DNA from: JBKEAR01 sp047972425
GTDB lineage: Bacteria > Pseudomonadota > Alphaproteobacteria > JBKEAR01
Direction: 5' to 3'
DNA: 64,000 bases
Assembly: GCA_047972425.1 (NCBI GenBank)
Contig: JBKEAR010000004.1
Coordinates: 1-64,000 of the forward strand
Shown here: positions 8,105 through 16,820 of the stretch, piece after piece
Position numbering within the stretch: the stretch's first letter is position 1
Layout of the letters: each line of letters starts with the position of its first letter
Program-made: the position numbers and the translations under genes
The notes under the pieces: generated by a model
What the model saw: only the letters and a program-made list of their open reading frames with translations
What the model was told of the DNA's origin: nothing
The model's database searches: none

Positions 8105-9703
8105 CTAAGCTCCCTTATTTAAATCTTCGCCCGCAATTACTTGGGCAATTAATTTTTTACTATTCTCTAAACCATATAAGGCAAAAAAACTTCCCATACG
8201 TGGCCCTTGCGATTGCCCCAATAAAACCTCGTAAAGTGCCAAAAACCATTCGCGTAAGTTTTCATATTCAAACTCTTTACCTGTGGCATAAACCATATTT
8301 TGCAATTCGCTACCATCGGCTGTATCTTCGGCAGTTTCTAATTTTGCCAATAAAGATTTTAAAGCTTCAACCTCTTGAGCCGTTGGCGCACGATATATAA
8401 TGCTTGGCTTAATCCGATCCTCATAATAATCCACCGCATGTTGGCATAACCTATCTAAAAGCGGGCTATTTTCGGGCGTTAAGCTGGCATCGTACTGATT
8501 AATAAATCCCCATAAAATCTCTTTATCATGGGCATGTACCACCGATGCCAAATTGAGTAACATGCTAAAGGATACCGGCAAATCAATCACAGGGACTTCC
8601 CCATTATAAATATGCCAAACAGGGTTATTAAATTGCTTGGCTAAATCGGGCTGCTCATGATAAACCCCCACTTGCTGCACCCATTCATCGACATTTTTGG
8701 GGATAACATCAAAATATAATCTTTTGGCGGTGGTTGGTTTTAAAAACATATAATAGGCCAAACTTTCGGCCGGGCCATAGCGCAACCATTCTTCCATGGT
8801 AAGGCCATTGCCTTTGGATTTCGAAATTTTACTACCGTTTTCATCTAAAAAGAGCTCATATACTAAATTTTGCGGCGGGTTACCACCCAACACACGGCAG
8901 ATTTTAGAACCCAATGTATAGCTATCAATCAAATCCTTACCATGCATTTCATAATCCACACCTAAGGCGACCCACCGCATAGCCCAATCGACCTTCCATT
9001 GTAACTTCACGTTACCATTGGTTACAGCTATAGTTTTGCTCTCACCATCTACATCCTTAAAAGTAATAGTACCGGCTTTGGCATCTACAGCCTCCATAGG
9101 CACTTGTAAAACCGCACCTGTACTTGGAGAGATTGGCAAAAATGGGCTATAAGTCGCTTGGCGCTCTGCCCCTAATGTCGGTAGCATAATCGCCATGATT
9201 TTATCGTAATTTTCGGCCACTTTAAGCAAGGTTTCATTAAAAACCCCCGATTGATATTGCTGGGTTGCCGAGCGAAATTCATATTCAAAACCAAAGCCGT
9301 CTAAAAAGGCTTTTAGGCGGTTATTGTTATGTTCGCCAAAGCTACCAAATTCCTGATACGGATCGGGCACTTTGGTGAGTGGCATATTCAAGCTCTTTTG
9401 TAAAAGCTCTTGGTTCGGAACATTCGATGGCACTTTGCGCAAGCCATCCATATCGTCCGAAAAGCAAATGAGCTTGGTTGAGATTTTACCTTCGGTAAGC
9501 ACCTTAAACGCATGCATCACCATAGTTGTGCGGGCGTTTTCGCCAAAGGTACCAATATGGGGCAGCCCCGATGGCCCATAACCTGTTTGAAACAGCACAT
9601 AACCCTTTGCGGGAGTTTTTCCGTTAATGCGTTTGATAATTTTTTTGGCCTCTTGGAATGGCCATGCATTACTTTTGAGCGCTGCCCCTTTAATATCCGT
9701 CAT
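8105..9703 (-). CDS. lysS: Lysyl-tRNA synthetase, class I
   Basis: Attaches lysine to tRNA-Lys in the cytoplasm. This is the class I (Rossmann-fold) enzyme found in archaea, spirochaetes and many alphaproteobacteria, unrelated to the class II LysRS. The HIGH-equivalent is in GYGPSGLPHIGTFGENAR near the N-terminus, and the KMSKS-equivalent is SKSKGNGLTMEEW near residue 295. Length 532 is usual for the family. The start ATG at 9703 has AGGA 8 bases upstream. It heads an operon with gcrA and the Nudix gene. The gene is also called lysK in some annotations. Confidence 0.96.
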   Translation of the reverse strand: MTDIKGAALKSNAWPFQEAKKIIKRINGKTPAKGYVLFQTGYGPSGLPHIGTFGENARTTMVMHAFKVLTEGKISTKLICFSDDMDGLRKVPSNVPNQELLQKSLNMPLTKVPDPYQEFGSFGEHNNNRLKAFLDGFGFEYEFRSATQQYQSGVFNETLLKVAENYDKIMAIMLPTLGAERQATYSPFLPISPSTGAVLQVPMEAVDAKAGTITFKDVDGESKTIAVTNGNVKLQWKVDWAMRWVALGVDYEMHGKDLIDSYTLGSKICRVLGGNPPQNLVYELFLDENGSKISKSKGNGLTMEEWLRYGPAESLAYYMFLKPTTAKRLYFDVIPKNVDEWVQQVGVYHEQPDLAKQFNNPVWHIYNGEVPVIDLPVSFSMLLNLASVVHAHDKEILWGFINQYDASLTPENSPLLDRLCQHAVDYYEDRIKPSIIYRAPTAQEVEALKSLLAKLETAEDTADGSELQNMVYATGKEFEYENLREWFLALYEVLLGQSQGPRMGSFFALYGLENSKKLIAQVIAGEDLNKGA

Positions 9704-9789
9704 TTTTATATTCCTATGGTATAAATTTATTAAGTTATTAAAATGAGCTTTCTTTATTTGAGAGTCAAGTTCTAATCGAATCGAAAATA

Positions 9790-9805
9790 TGTTTCACGTG
9801 AAACA
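9790..9805. promoter_or_regulatory. parS centromere site (ParB-binding palindrome)
   Basis: TGTTTCACGTGAAACA, a perfect 16-bp palindrome identical to the chromosomal parS consensus recognised by ParB/Spo0J across bacteria. ParB nucleates here, spreads, and works with ParA in origin segregation. parS sites cluster close to the replication origin, which suggests this window is origin-proximal. No parA or parB gene is in the window. Confidence 0.85.
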
Positions 9806-9860
9806 TTGGATTACAGCCAACGAATCGAAGCCATGTCCGTCCTTTTTAGAGCTAATTTCA

Positions 9861-9979
9861 TCCATTTTTATCCCTACTCCATCCAATTCTCATCATTTAT
9901 AACCAAAATAATCCCTCCTATTTTCATATTTTTAATATTTTTAAGCGGTTTTATTTGGGAGTTTTTGGATAAAAATGGA
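9861..9979. repeat. 13-bp inverted repeat flanking about 93 bases
   Basis: TCCATTTTTATCC at 9861-9873 and its exact complement at 9967-9979. The enclosed stretch is AT-rich with no gene. It could be the ends of a decayed element or a chance feature of AT-rich DNA. Confidence 0.5.
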
Positions 9980-10013
9980 CAAAAAGGGATTTTAGTAAAA
10001 ATTCTAGACTGTT

Positions 10014-11006
10014 TTATTCTTTTATTAACGCACCATGAAAAACTACGTGAGCATCTTCATCTATACTTGAAGATTTAACAATGATAGAAAATTCAAAATG
10101 AATAAATTTTAGGTCTGCGTCTAAAAAGCAACAATTCCGTAAATAACTCCTTTTTAAGTTTGCTCCCCTCAAAGCTGACCGAACAAAGTTGACGTCTGCG
10201 ATATATGCATCATTTAACATAGCCTGATTAAGTTGACTTTCGAATAACTTGTAGTTTTTCTCAGATACTCCGGAAAAAAATCTATTATGATACTCATCTC
10301 CATATACTAAGTTTAAATATGAAATTTTCATCATTTTCTCATCAAACGATTTTCTTTCTTCATTTGAGAATATCTTTTCACGTTTCATTATATATTCTTT
10401 TTCATCCAAATGCCCTCTAAATAGAACATCTAAAGCTGTTTGAATATCATCGTAAATTTTATATTCTTTTTCGTCTCTTTCTGGATTTTGCTTTTTCCAT
10501 TCAAAATAATCTTTTTGGCTTTGGGAACGAATAAAACCACAGATTATTTCAACAACCATGCGTGGATATTCAGGATTTTTCTTTTGACTTTCACTTTTAG
10601 ATATTTCTAATAATGTATAAAGCCCACCAATGCGTACAGAGCGATTTTCGTTCCCAAGCAAAGTAACAGCATCTTTAAAACGTTCATTAAGCTGCCCTGC
10701 TTCAGTTAAAGCAATTTGCTTATCTGTTTGGCACATGCGGATTAACCAAAATACGGCAATCACCGATGCCGAAGCCAACGCCAATAAAGATGAAAACAAG
10801 CTAATTTTCTCATTCGATTTTTCTGTTAACCATGACGATATGCACCAAAGTAAAATAAAAATAAATGCCATGGAAGGAATAGCGAATATGGGTTTACCCG
10901 CAATATATTTGAATTTATTAACGAAATCACCCCATGTGATATTAAGTAATTTTTCTCGGTTAGCATAAATATTCAAAAACCATGTTTTTATTTTATCTAT
11001 AAACAT
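10014..11006 (-). CDS. Membrane protein with pentapeptide-repeat C-terminus
   Basis: 330 residues. Two TM segments (about 39-59 and 68-92) are followed by the conserved block seen in many pentapeptide-repeat membrane proteins: LNERFKDAVTLLGNENRSVR then IGGLYTLLEISK and a FIR stretch. The C-terminal part has A(D/N)LxX-type repeats (AMLNDAYIADVNFVRSALRG, then ANLKRSYLRNC and LDADLKF). Such repeats fold as a right-handed quadrilateral beta-helix; the cellular role of this membrane family is unknown. AGGA lies 10 bases before the ATG. The gene is alone, flanked by parS and a palindromic repeat, and is slightly richer in A+T than its neighbours, so horizontal acquisition is possible but unproven. 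Confidence 0.8.
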   Translation of the reverse strand: MFIDKIKTWFLNIYANREKLLNITWGDFVNKFKYIAGKPIFAIPSMAFIFILLWCISSWLTEKSNEKISLFSSLLALASASVIAVFWLIRMCQTDKQIALTEAGQLNERFKDAVTLLGNENRSVRIGGLYTLLEISKSESQKKNPEYPRMVVEIICGFIRSQSQKDYFEWKKQNPERDEKEYKIYDDIQTALDVLFRGHLDEKEYIMKREKIFSNEERKSFDEKMMKISYLNLVYGDEYHNRFFSGVSEKNYKLFESQLNQAMLNDAYIADVNFVRSALRGANLKRSYLRNCCFLDADLKFIHFEFSIIVKSSSIDEDAHVVFHGALIKE

Positions 11007-11128
11007 TAAGCATCTATCCTCATCATCAAAAGCGCTGTTTAGTTTAGCTAAGTTTTATTACCCCATCAATATTTACTTATTTATTTTCAAATATATACTT
11101 AGACTATGCAAAAGAGATAACACACCCC

Positions 11129-11164
11129 GATTTGCATACGCAAATCACCCCTCTGGGAGAGGGG
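11129..11164. repeat. Double-hairpin palindromic element
   Basis: Two adjacent perfect hairpins: GATTTGC-ATAC-GCAAATC (11129-11146) and CCCCTCT-GGG-AGAGGGG (11148-11164). They lie downstream of ubiD. No T-run follows on the ubiD strand, so a dispersed REP-like element is more likely than a terminator. Only one copy is seen in this window. Confidence 0.6.
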
Positions 11165-11227
11165 ACAGGCTTCGTCTGTATCAATCTAATAAAAACAGCA
11201 GATACAGCGCACATAAAAACAAACAAG

Positions 11228-12760
11228 TTATGCTTGCCAGATGTTTTTACCACTTACGGGGAGGTTGAGGTCGTTCCAAAGTTCGTCCACACGCTTAATC
11301 ACATCGTCATCCATGCGGATTTTAATGCCCCATTCTCGGTTGGTTTCGCTGCCGATTTTGGCCGTGGCATCAATACCCATTTTAGAGCCTAAACCTGTTA
11401 CAGGCGATGCGAAATCTAAATAATCAATGGGCGTGTTTTCAATCATTACCGTATCACGGGCAAAATCCACATTAGTCGAAAGCGCCCATATTACATCTTC
11501 CCATTTGCGAATATCGTAATCATCATCGACCACCACCACAAATTTAGTATACATAAATTGCCTTAAGAATGACCATACACCCATCATCACCCGTTTGGCA
11601 TGGCCTGCGTAAGCCTTTTTCATGCTCACCACCGCCATACGGTAAGAGCATGCCTCGGGCGGTAGATAAAAATCGGTAATTTCAGGGAATTGCTGTATCA
11701 GCATCGGGATTAAAACTTCATTTAATGCCTCACCCAAAATAGCAGGTTCATCGGGCGGGCGGCCTGTAAATGTACTTAGGTAAATCGGCTCTTTACGCAT
11801 GGTTACACAAGATGCCTCAAAAATCGGGAAATCATCCACCTGATTATAATATCCTGTATGGTCGCCATAAGGGCCCTCAGCGGCGGTTTCATCGGGCAAT
11901 ATATAGCCTTCTAACACAATCTCGGCGGCAGCAGGCACTTTAAGCGGTACAGTTTTACAATTCACCAACTCCACACGCTCATTACGTAACAACCCTGCAA
12001 AACGATACTCGGATAATGTATCAGGAACAGGGGTTACTGCAGCCACAATCGTACCCGGGTCGGCCCCTAATACAATGGCAATGGGCATGGGTTGGCCGGG
12101 ATTTTGCAGCTTCCACCTTGCAAATTGTTGCGCCCCTCCCCGTGCTTTAAGCCACCGCATAATGGTGCGGTTTTTGCCTAAAAGCTGCATGCGGTAAATA
12201 CCCAAATTATAATCATCTTGGGGCGATTTTGCCTCATCTCTGTAGGCCGAAGGCCCTTGGGTAACCACAATTGGCCATGTAATCAATGGTGCTGGCTCAT
12301 TTGGCCAACAGCCTTGAATAGGTAGTTTCGTTAGGTCAATATCATCGCCCGTTAATACAACCTCCTGACAAGGGGCATTTTTAACGGTTTTGGGGCGTGA
12401 TGCTAATGCTTGCTTTAAAATCGGTAGTTTTTTCATCGCCTCGCGAAAGCTAGTTGGGGGTTCGGGCTGGCGAAAGTAAGCCAAAAGTTCCCCAAGCTCG
12501 CGCAACTGGCTTGTATTGCGCCCCATAGCTTTGGCTACACGCTCCGTTGTACCAAACAGATTAACTAATACAGGCATAGATGCCGCCGAGCCATCGGGAT
12601 TACGCGCATTGGTGAACAACACAGCCGGCCCTTTTTCGGCCAATAGGCGGGTTTGAATTTCGGTCATCTCCAAATGAGTATTCACAGCTACATCGGTTTT
12701 AATAAGCTCGCCTTCTTTTTCGAGCTGCTCCATAAAATCGCGTAATGATTTATAAGCCAT
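11228..12760 (-). CDS. ubiD: 4-hydroxy-3-polyprenylbenzoate decarboxylase UbiD
   Basis: Prenylated-FMN-dependent decarboxylase of the ubiquinone pathway, acting on the product of UbiA. 510 residues, the usual UbiD length. Recognised by MAYKSLRDFMEQLEKEGEL at the N-terminus, the cofactor/metal-site region YNLGIYRMQLLGKNRT, and the catalytic stretch AAEGPYGDHTGYY carrying the active-site Glu. AGGA sits 9 bases before the ATG. It follows ubiA on the same strand after 6 bases, so the two are one operon. The flavin prenyltransferase UbiX needed for activity is not in the window. Confidence 0.96.
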   Translation of the reverse strand: MAYKSLRDFMEQLEKEGELIKTDVAVNTHLEMTEIQTRLLAEKGPAVLFTNARNPDGSAASMPVLVNLFGTTERVAKAMGRNTSQLRELGELLAYFRQPEPPTSFREAMKKLPILKQALASRPKTVKNAPCQEVVLTGDDIDLTKLPIQGCWPNEPAPLITWPIVVTQGPSAYRDEAKSPQDDYNLGIYRMQLLGKNRTIMRWLKARGGAQQFARWKLQNPGQPMPIAIVLGADPGTIVAAVTPVPDTLSEYRFAGLLRNERVELVNCKTVPLKVPAAAEIVLEGYILPDETAAEGPYGDHTGYYNQVDDFPIFEASCVTMRKEPIYLSTFTGRPPDEPAILGEALNEVLIPMLIQQFPEITDFYLPPEACSYRMAVVSMKKAYAGHAKRVMMGVWSFLRQFMYTKFVVVVDDDYDIRKWEDVIWALSTNVDFARDTVMIENTPIDYLDFASPVTGLGSKMGIDATAKIGSETNREWGIKIRMDDDVIKRVDELWNDLNLPVSGKNIWQA

Positions 12761-12766
12761 ATATAA

Positions 12767-13675
12767 TTATCCTAACCATATTCCTATCAGTAAAATCCAA
12801 CCCGCATAGCGCGATTGTTTAAATGCCCGTAAACATTGGGCAGCATCATCGATATCTAAGCGAATAAGCTGCAATGCGTGAAAAACAACCATAATGAATA
12901 ACGCAACATAATAAAATGCACCCATATGGGCAACAATGCCCGCAATGGTAAATGATACCCCCATAAATGCTGTAATGAATAAGGCTGCGGCTTGGGTTTT
13001 ATCGCCCAATGTGAGGGCGGTTGATTTAAGCCCCAATTTGGCATCGTCTTTTTTATCTTGGTGGGCATAGATAGTATCGTAAATGAGCGTCCAAAAAATG
13101 CCGCCAATCCATAACCAAAAAGCCGGCCATTCTAAATCATTTTTTATGGCTGCCCAGCCCAATAATGCACCCCAGTTAAAGGTAATGCCCAAAATAATTT
13201 GTGGCCAATTGGTATAACGTTTGGCTAAGGGGTAAAAAGTGGCCGGTATCAGCGATAAAACCGCAACAATTTTTGCCACAGGCGATAAAACCAAAAAGAT
13301 TAAAAAACTTAAAAATAGCAAGATGAATAAAAAGATAAAGGCTTGGCGCATATTAAGCTCGCCCGATGCTAAGGGGCGGTGTTGGGTGCGCTCTACCGCT
13401 GAATCAAAGCGGCGATCCCACATATCATTAATCACACAGCCCGCACTACGCATAAAAATTGCCCCAAGAGCAAATAGAATATACATTAAAATTGTATAAG
13501 CTAACCCACGATTTTCAATGGGTCTTGCCATGGCAATTGCCCAATAACAAGGGAGCAATAACAGCCATGTGCCAATGGGGCGATCAATGCGTGCCAGTAA
13601 AGCATAGGGCTGTAAAAAAACGGGGAGTTTACCAATAAATCCGCCACGATTAATATCGGTATGTTGTTGCGCCAT
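12767..13675 (-). CDS. ubiA: 4-hydroxybenzoate polyprenyltransferase UbiA
   Basis: Integral inner-membrane enzyme that attaches the polyprenyl tail to 4-hydroxybenzoate in ubiquinone synthesis. 302 residues with about eight or nine TM helices. The two Asp-rich Mg/diphosphate motifs are visible: NDMWDRRFDSAVERTQHRPL and YAHQDKKDDAKLGLKST; RPIGTWLLLLPCYW is the family N-terminal signature. The ATG at 13675 lacks an obvious ribosome-binding site. It is the first gene of ubiA-ubiD and is divergent from rsmE. Confidence 0.96.
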   Translation of the reverse strand: MAQQHTDINRGGFIGKLPVFLQPYALLARIDRPIGTWLLLLPCYWAIAMARPIENRGLAYTILMYILFALGAIFMRSAGCVINDMWDRRFDSAVERTQHRPLASGELNMRQAFIFLFILLFLSFLIFLVLSPVAKIVAVLSLIPATFYPLAKRYTNWPQIILGITFNWGALLGWAAIKNDLEWPAFWLWIGGIFWTLIYDTIYAHQDKKDDAKLGLKSTALTLGDKTQAAALFITAFMGVSFTIAGIVAHMGAFYYVALFIMVVFHALQLIRLDIDDAAQCLRAFKQSRYAGWILLIGIWLG

Positions 13676-13757
13676 ATAAGTAAAATCTTTCTTTTGTTCT
13701 TTTGGTTTTTCAGTTAATATACTCTAACTGATTTTGCATAAAGAAAATAGAGAAAAA

Positions 13758-14519
13758 ATGAAAATACGCGCACGCATTTTTATGGATACCGAACTTAACT
13801 TAGGCGCTTTGATTGAGCCTTCAAGCGATGCCGCCCATTATCTGATTTCGGTCATGCGATTAAAAGCAGGGGAAAATATTGCCCTATTTAATGGCCGCCA
13901 AGGGGAATGGATAGCCGAGTTTCACCCCATCACTCGCCGCCAATGCCAGCTAAAAATTCTTAAGCAATCCAAACAGCAACCCACGGATATTCGCCCGATT
14001 ACGCTCAATTTTGCGTTACTCAAAAAAACACCCATGGATTTTTTAATGCAAAAATCTACCGAGCTTGGTGTGACCCATTTTCAACCGATAGTTACCGAGC
14101 GTACACAATCCGAAAATATTAAAATTAGCCGCCTATTCGCGCAAATTATTGAGGCCTCGGAGCAATGCGAACGCCTGAATATCCCTAGGATTGACGAACC
14201 AATAACATTAGATGAATTACTGGCACAAACCACCCAAGACGACCTACTAATTTACGGCAATGAAAGCGGCGATGGTTTACCGATTAATCAATTTTTATCC
14301 GCGCAAAAATACAACCAAAATATTCAATTTCTTATGGGCCCCGAAGGTGGATTTTCTCCAATAGAACTTGCAAAATTAAAGCAACATAACTATACTCATT
14401 CCGTTGGTTTGGGCCCGCGTATTTTGCGTGCCGAAACAGCGGCTATTGCTGCGATAACGGCTTTTCAGCTGTATCAGGGCGATTGGAATATCATGCCCAA
14501 ATGGTCATTAAACGCTTAG
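13758..14519 (+). CDS. rsmE: 16S rRNA (uracil(1498)-N3)-methyltransferase RsmE
   Basis: SPOUT-class enzyme that methylates N3 of U1498 of 16S rRNA with S-adenosylmethionine. The N-terminal PUA-like domain (about 1-70) has HYLISVMRLKAGE; the C-terminal knot has the SAM loops LMGPEGGFSPIEL and GLGPRILRAETAAIAAI. I place the start at the ATG at 13758 (MKIRARIF), giving 253 residues; an in-frame TTG eight codons earlier is less likely. It is followed after 15 bases by gshA in the same direction. Confidence 0.95.
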   Translation: MKIRARIFMDTELNLGALIEPSSDAAHYLISVMRLKAGENIALFNGRQGEWIAEFHPITRRQCQLKILKQSKQQPTDIRPITLNFALLKKTPMDFLMQKSTELGVTHFQPIVTERTQSENIKISRLFAQIIEASEQCERLNIPRIDEPITLDELLAQTTQDDLLIYGNESGDGLPINQFLSAQKYNQNIQFLMGPEGGFSPIELAKLKQHNYTHSVGLGPRILRAETAAIAAITAFQLYQGDWNIMPKWSLNA

Positions 14520-14534
14520 CGAAAGGGAAAATAT

Positions 14535-15878
14535 ATGCTTAGCAAATCAGATTTGGTTGAAACATTATCAAAAGGCTGTAAACCCAAAGATAAATGGTTA
14601 ATTGGCTGTGAGCATGAAAAATTTGTTTATCATAAAGATGACTATTCCCCCCTTTCTTATAAAGATAAAAACGGCAAAGCGGGTATTTTTGATGTTTTAA
14701 CCAAATTTAGCGAGGCCGGTTGGCACCCGATTACCGAAGATGGTAATCTGATTGCCCTTAAAGACGATACTGGTGCATCGGTGACTTTAGAACCGGCGGG
14801 TCAGTTAGAGCTTTCGGGTGCACCATTAAGCAATATCCACCAAGTATGCCGCGAAACCAGCATGCATTTAAAACTTGCCCGCTCTATTGGTAACGAGCTT
14901 GGCATTGCCTTTTTAGGTTTGGGTTATCAGCCGATTACAAAGCGCCAAGACCTCCCTTGGATGCCCAAAGAACGCTATAAAATCATGCGTGAATATATGC
15001 CTAAAGTGGGCACACTTGGCCTTGATATGATGCAAGCGACCTGCACCGTGCAAGTCAATTTAGATTTTGACAGTGAAGCCACCATGATTAAGATGTTCCG
15101 TACATCTTTGGCATTGCAGCCTTTAGCAACAGCATTATGGGCAAACTCCCCTTTTAAAAACGGCAAGCCTTCGGGCTATTTAAGTTATCGGGCACGTATT
15201 TGGCAAGATACCGATAATGATCGTTGTGGCTTGCTCCCCTTTGTGTTCGATGATGATTTTAGTTTTGAGCGCTATGTGGATTATCTTTTAGATGTGCCTA
15301 TGTATTTTATCTATCGCAATCATCAATATATTGATGCCACAGGTTATAGTTTTAAAGATTTCTTAGCGGGTAATCACCCTAAACTCAAGGGTTATGAGCC
15401 AACAGTTAAAGATTTTGAAGACCATGCAACAACCGTGTTCCCTGAGGTTCGGCTAAAAAGCTTTTTAGAAATGCGCGGTGCCGATGGTTCTTCTTGGCAT
15501 CGGATTTGTGCGCTACCTGCTTTTTGGGTGGGTTTACTTTATTGTAATCAATCCTTAAACACGGCTTATGATATGATTTCGGATTGGACGATTAATGAGC
15601 TGGAGTATATCCGCGAAACTGCACCAAAATTGGCTTTAAATACCCCATTTAGAGGGCAGACTTTGCGTGAATATGCCTTGCAAATCCTCAAACTTTCCCA
15701 TAACGGTTTAGCACGGCGGGCAATTTTGAATAAAAGCGGGTCAGACGAAACCGTGCATTTAGCCCCACTTATTCACACCGCCGAAAGTGGCCTTTGCCCA
15801 GCAGAAGAAAAATTATATGCTTACGAAAATTTTTGGAACCGCGATATTACCCGCATTTATCGGGAGTTAGCTTATTAA
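14535..15878 (+). CDS. gshA: Glutamate-cysteine ligase, plant/alphaproteobacterial type
   Basis: First step of glutathione synthesis: ATP-dependent ligation of glutamate and cysteine. 447 residues of the GCS2 (plant-type) class, not the enterobacterial GshA. Recognised by IGCEHEKFVYH near residue 25, ITEDGNLIALKD, LEPAGQLELSGAP, GLGYQPI and the C-terminal MRGADGSSWHRICALPAFWV. AAGGGA lies 7 bases before the ATG. It overlaps the 3' end of lpxK on the opposite strand by four bases. Plant enzymes of this type are redox-controlled by disulfides; whether that applies here cannot be told. Confidence 0.95.
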   Translation: MLSKSDLVETLSKGCKPKDKWLIGCEHEKFVYHKDDYSPLSYKDKNGKAGIFDVLTKFSEAGWHPITEDGNLIALKDDTGASVTLEPAGQLELSGAPLSNIHQVCRETSMHLKLARSIGNELGIAFLGLGYQPITKRQDLPWMPKERYKIMREYMPKVGTLGLDMMQATCTVQVNLDFDSEATMIKMFRTSLALQPLATALWANSPFKNGKPSGYLSYRARIWQDTDNDRCGLLPFVFDDDFSFERYVDYLLDVPMYFIYRNHQYIDATGYSFKDFLAGNHPKLKGYEPTVKDFEDHATTVFPEVRLKSFLEMRGADGSSWHRICALPAFWVGLLYCNQSLNTAYDMISDWTINELEYIRETAPKLALNTPFRGQTLREYALQILKLSHNGLARRAILNKSGSDETVHLAPLIHTAESGLCPAEEKLYAYENFWNRDITRIYRELAY

Positions 15879-16819
15879 TCGGCAAATATTGCGTTAAAAT
15901 CGATATCGAGTGTAATAGGTAAATAAGCGATTTGCTCTCTTAAATGCTGGGGTATGCGCATTTTATCTTTTTCGGTGGTGATGAGCTGGCAATTATTAAG
16001 CGTTGCGGCATCAATTAGGTCGGTAATATCTTTTTCGCTATAAGGATGATGATCAGAAAAATCTGTGGTTGTTTTCACTTTGATATGCTCGGCCTCTAAG
16101 CTTTCGTAAAATTTCGATGGCCGCCCTAGCCCGCAAAATGCCCAATAAGTTTCATTTTTATTAATATGCTCGGATTTTGCGATAACATTCGCTTTAAAAG
16201 TTTTACAACTCAGTTGGTTAGCGATGTTATAGCGATCATCACCCAAAATAATCGCAACATCTGTACGTTTCAGATTATCGCTCAAACTTTCCCGCAATGG
16301 TCCGGCAGGCAGTATCTTTTGGTTACCCAAACCAAAACCACCATCAATAATTAAAATATTCATATCTTTATGGAGCGAAGGATTTTGCATGCCGTCATCC
16401 ATAATAATGATATCCGCTTGGCTATCCTTGGCAATGGCTTTGGCGCCATCGGCACGGTTGGGGCTTACCCAAGCCTCGGCATATTGGCTTAAAAGCAAAG
16501 GTTCATCGCCCACTTCTTTATAACTATGTTTTAAAACATCAACTTTTGTGGGTTGTTTGATATTGGCACCATAACCACGGCTTAAAAATACAGGCTTTAA
16601 ACCCTTTGCCAAATAATATTGGGCTAACTTGATTGCTGTGGGTGTTTTGCCCGAACCGCCAACGGTAATATTACCAATGCAAACAACAGGAATACTGCTT
16701 TTATATCCTTGTTTTTTAAGCCGCCTTCGGGTTTCGGCTTCCCATATTTTTGCGATGGGGCTTAATAATGTGGGCAATAATAAACTTTGGTTGGCTTGCC
16801 AAAAACGGGGGGCTTTCAT
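15875..16819 (-). CDS. lpxK: Tetraacyldisaccharide 4'-kinase LpxK
   Basis: Membrane-associated kinase that phosphorylates the 4' position of the lipid A precursor to give lipid IVA. 314 residues; Walker A is in GNITVGGSGKTPTAIKLA, with LSRGYGA and MDDGMQNPSLHKD as further family signatures. It follows waaA on the same strand (one base between stop and ATG) and is the last gene of pmbA-DUF374-waaA-lpxK. AAGG lies 11 bases before the ATG. Confidence 0.96.
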   Translation of the reverse strand: MKAPRFWQANQSLLLPTLLSPIAKIWEAETRRRLKKQGYKSSIPVVCIGNITVGGSGKTPTAIKLAQYYLAKGLKPVFLSRGYGANIKQPTKVDVLKHSYKEVGDEPLLLSQYAEAWVSPNRADGAKAIAKDSQADIIIMDDGMQNPSLHKDMNILIIDGGFGLGNQKILPAGPLRESLSDNLKRTDVAIILGDDRYNIANQLSCKTFKANVIAKSEHINKNETYWAFCGLGRPSKFYESLEAEHIKVKTTTDFSDHHPYSEKDITDLIDAATLNNCQLITTEKDKMRIPQHLREQIAYLPITLDIDFNAIFAD

Positions 16820-16820
16820 G

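Larger units (their letters stand above)
9704..10013. other. Intergenic region with parS and GANTC sites
   Basis: 310 bases between lysS (start) and the 3' end of the pentapeptide-repeat gene. It holds the parS palindrome (9790-9805), GANTC sites at 9762-9766, 9778-9782 and 9822-9826, a direct repeat CGAATCGAA at 9777-9785 and 9821-9829 flanking parS, and a 13-bp inverted repeat (9861-9873 / 9967-9979). The open frame starting at 9806 on the plus strand has no family resemblance and is probably not a gene. Confidence 0.7.

Noticed and set aside
9806..10078. Plus-strand open frame of about 90 codons beginning next to parS
   Set aside because: AT-rich, with no family resemblance and no good ribosome-binding site, and its end overlaps the pentapeptide gene on the other strand. 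Reading it as non-coding fits better.
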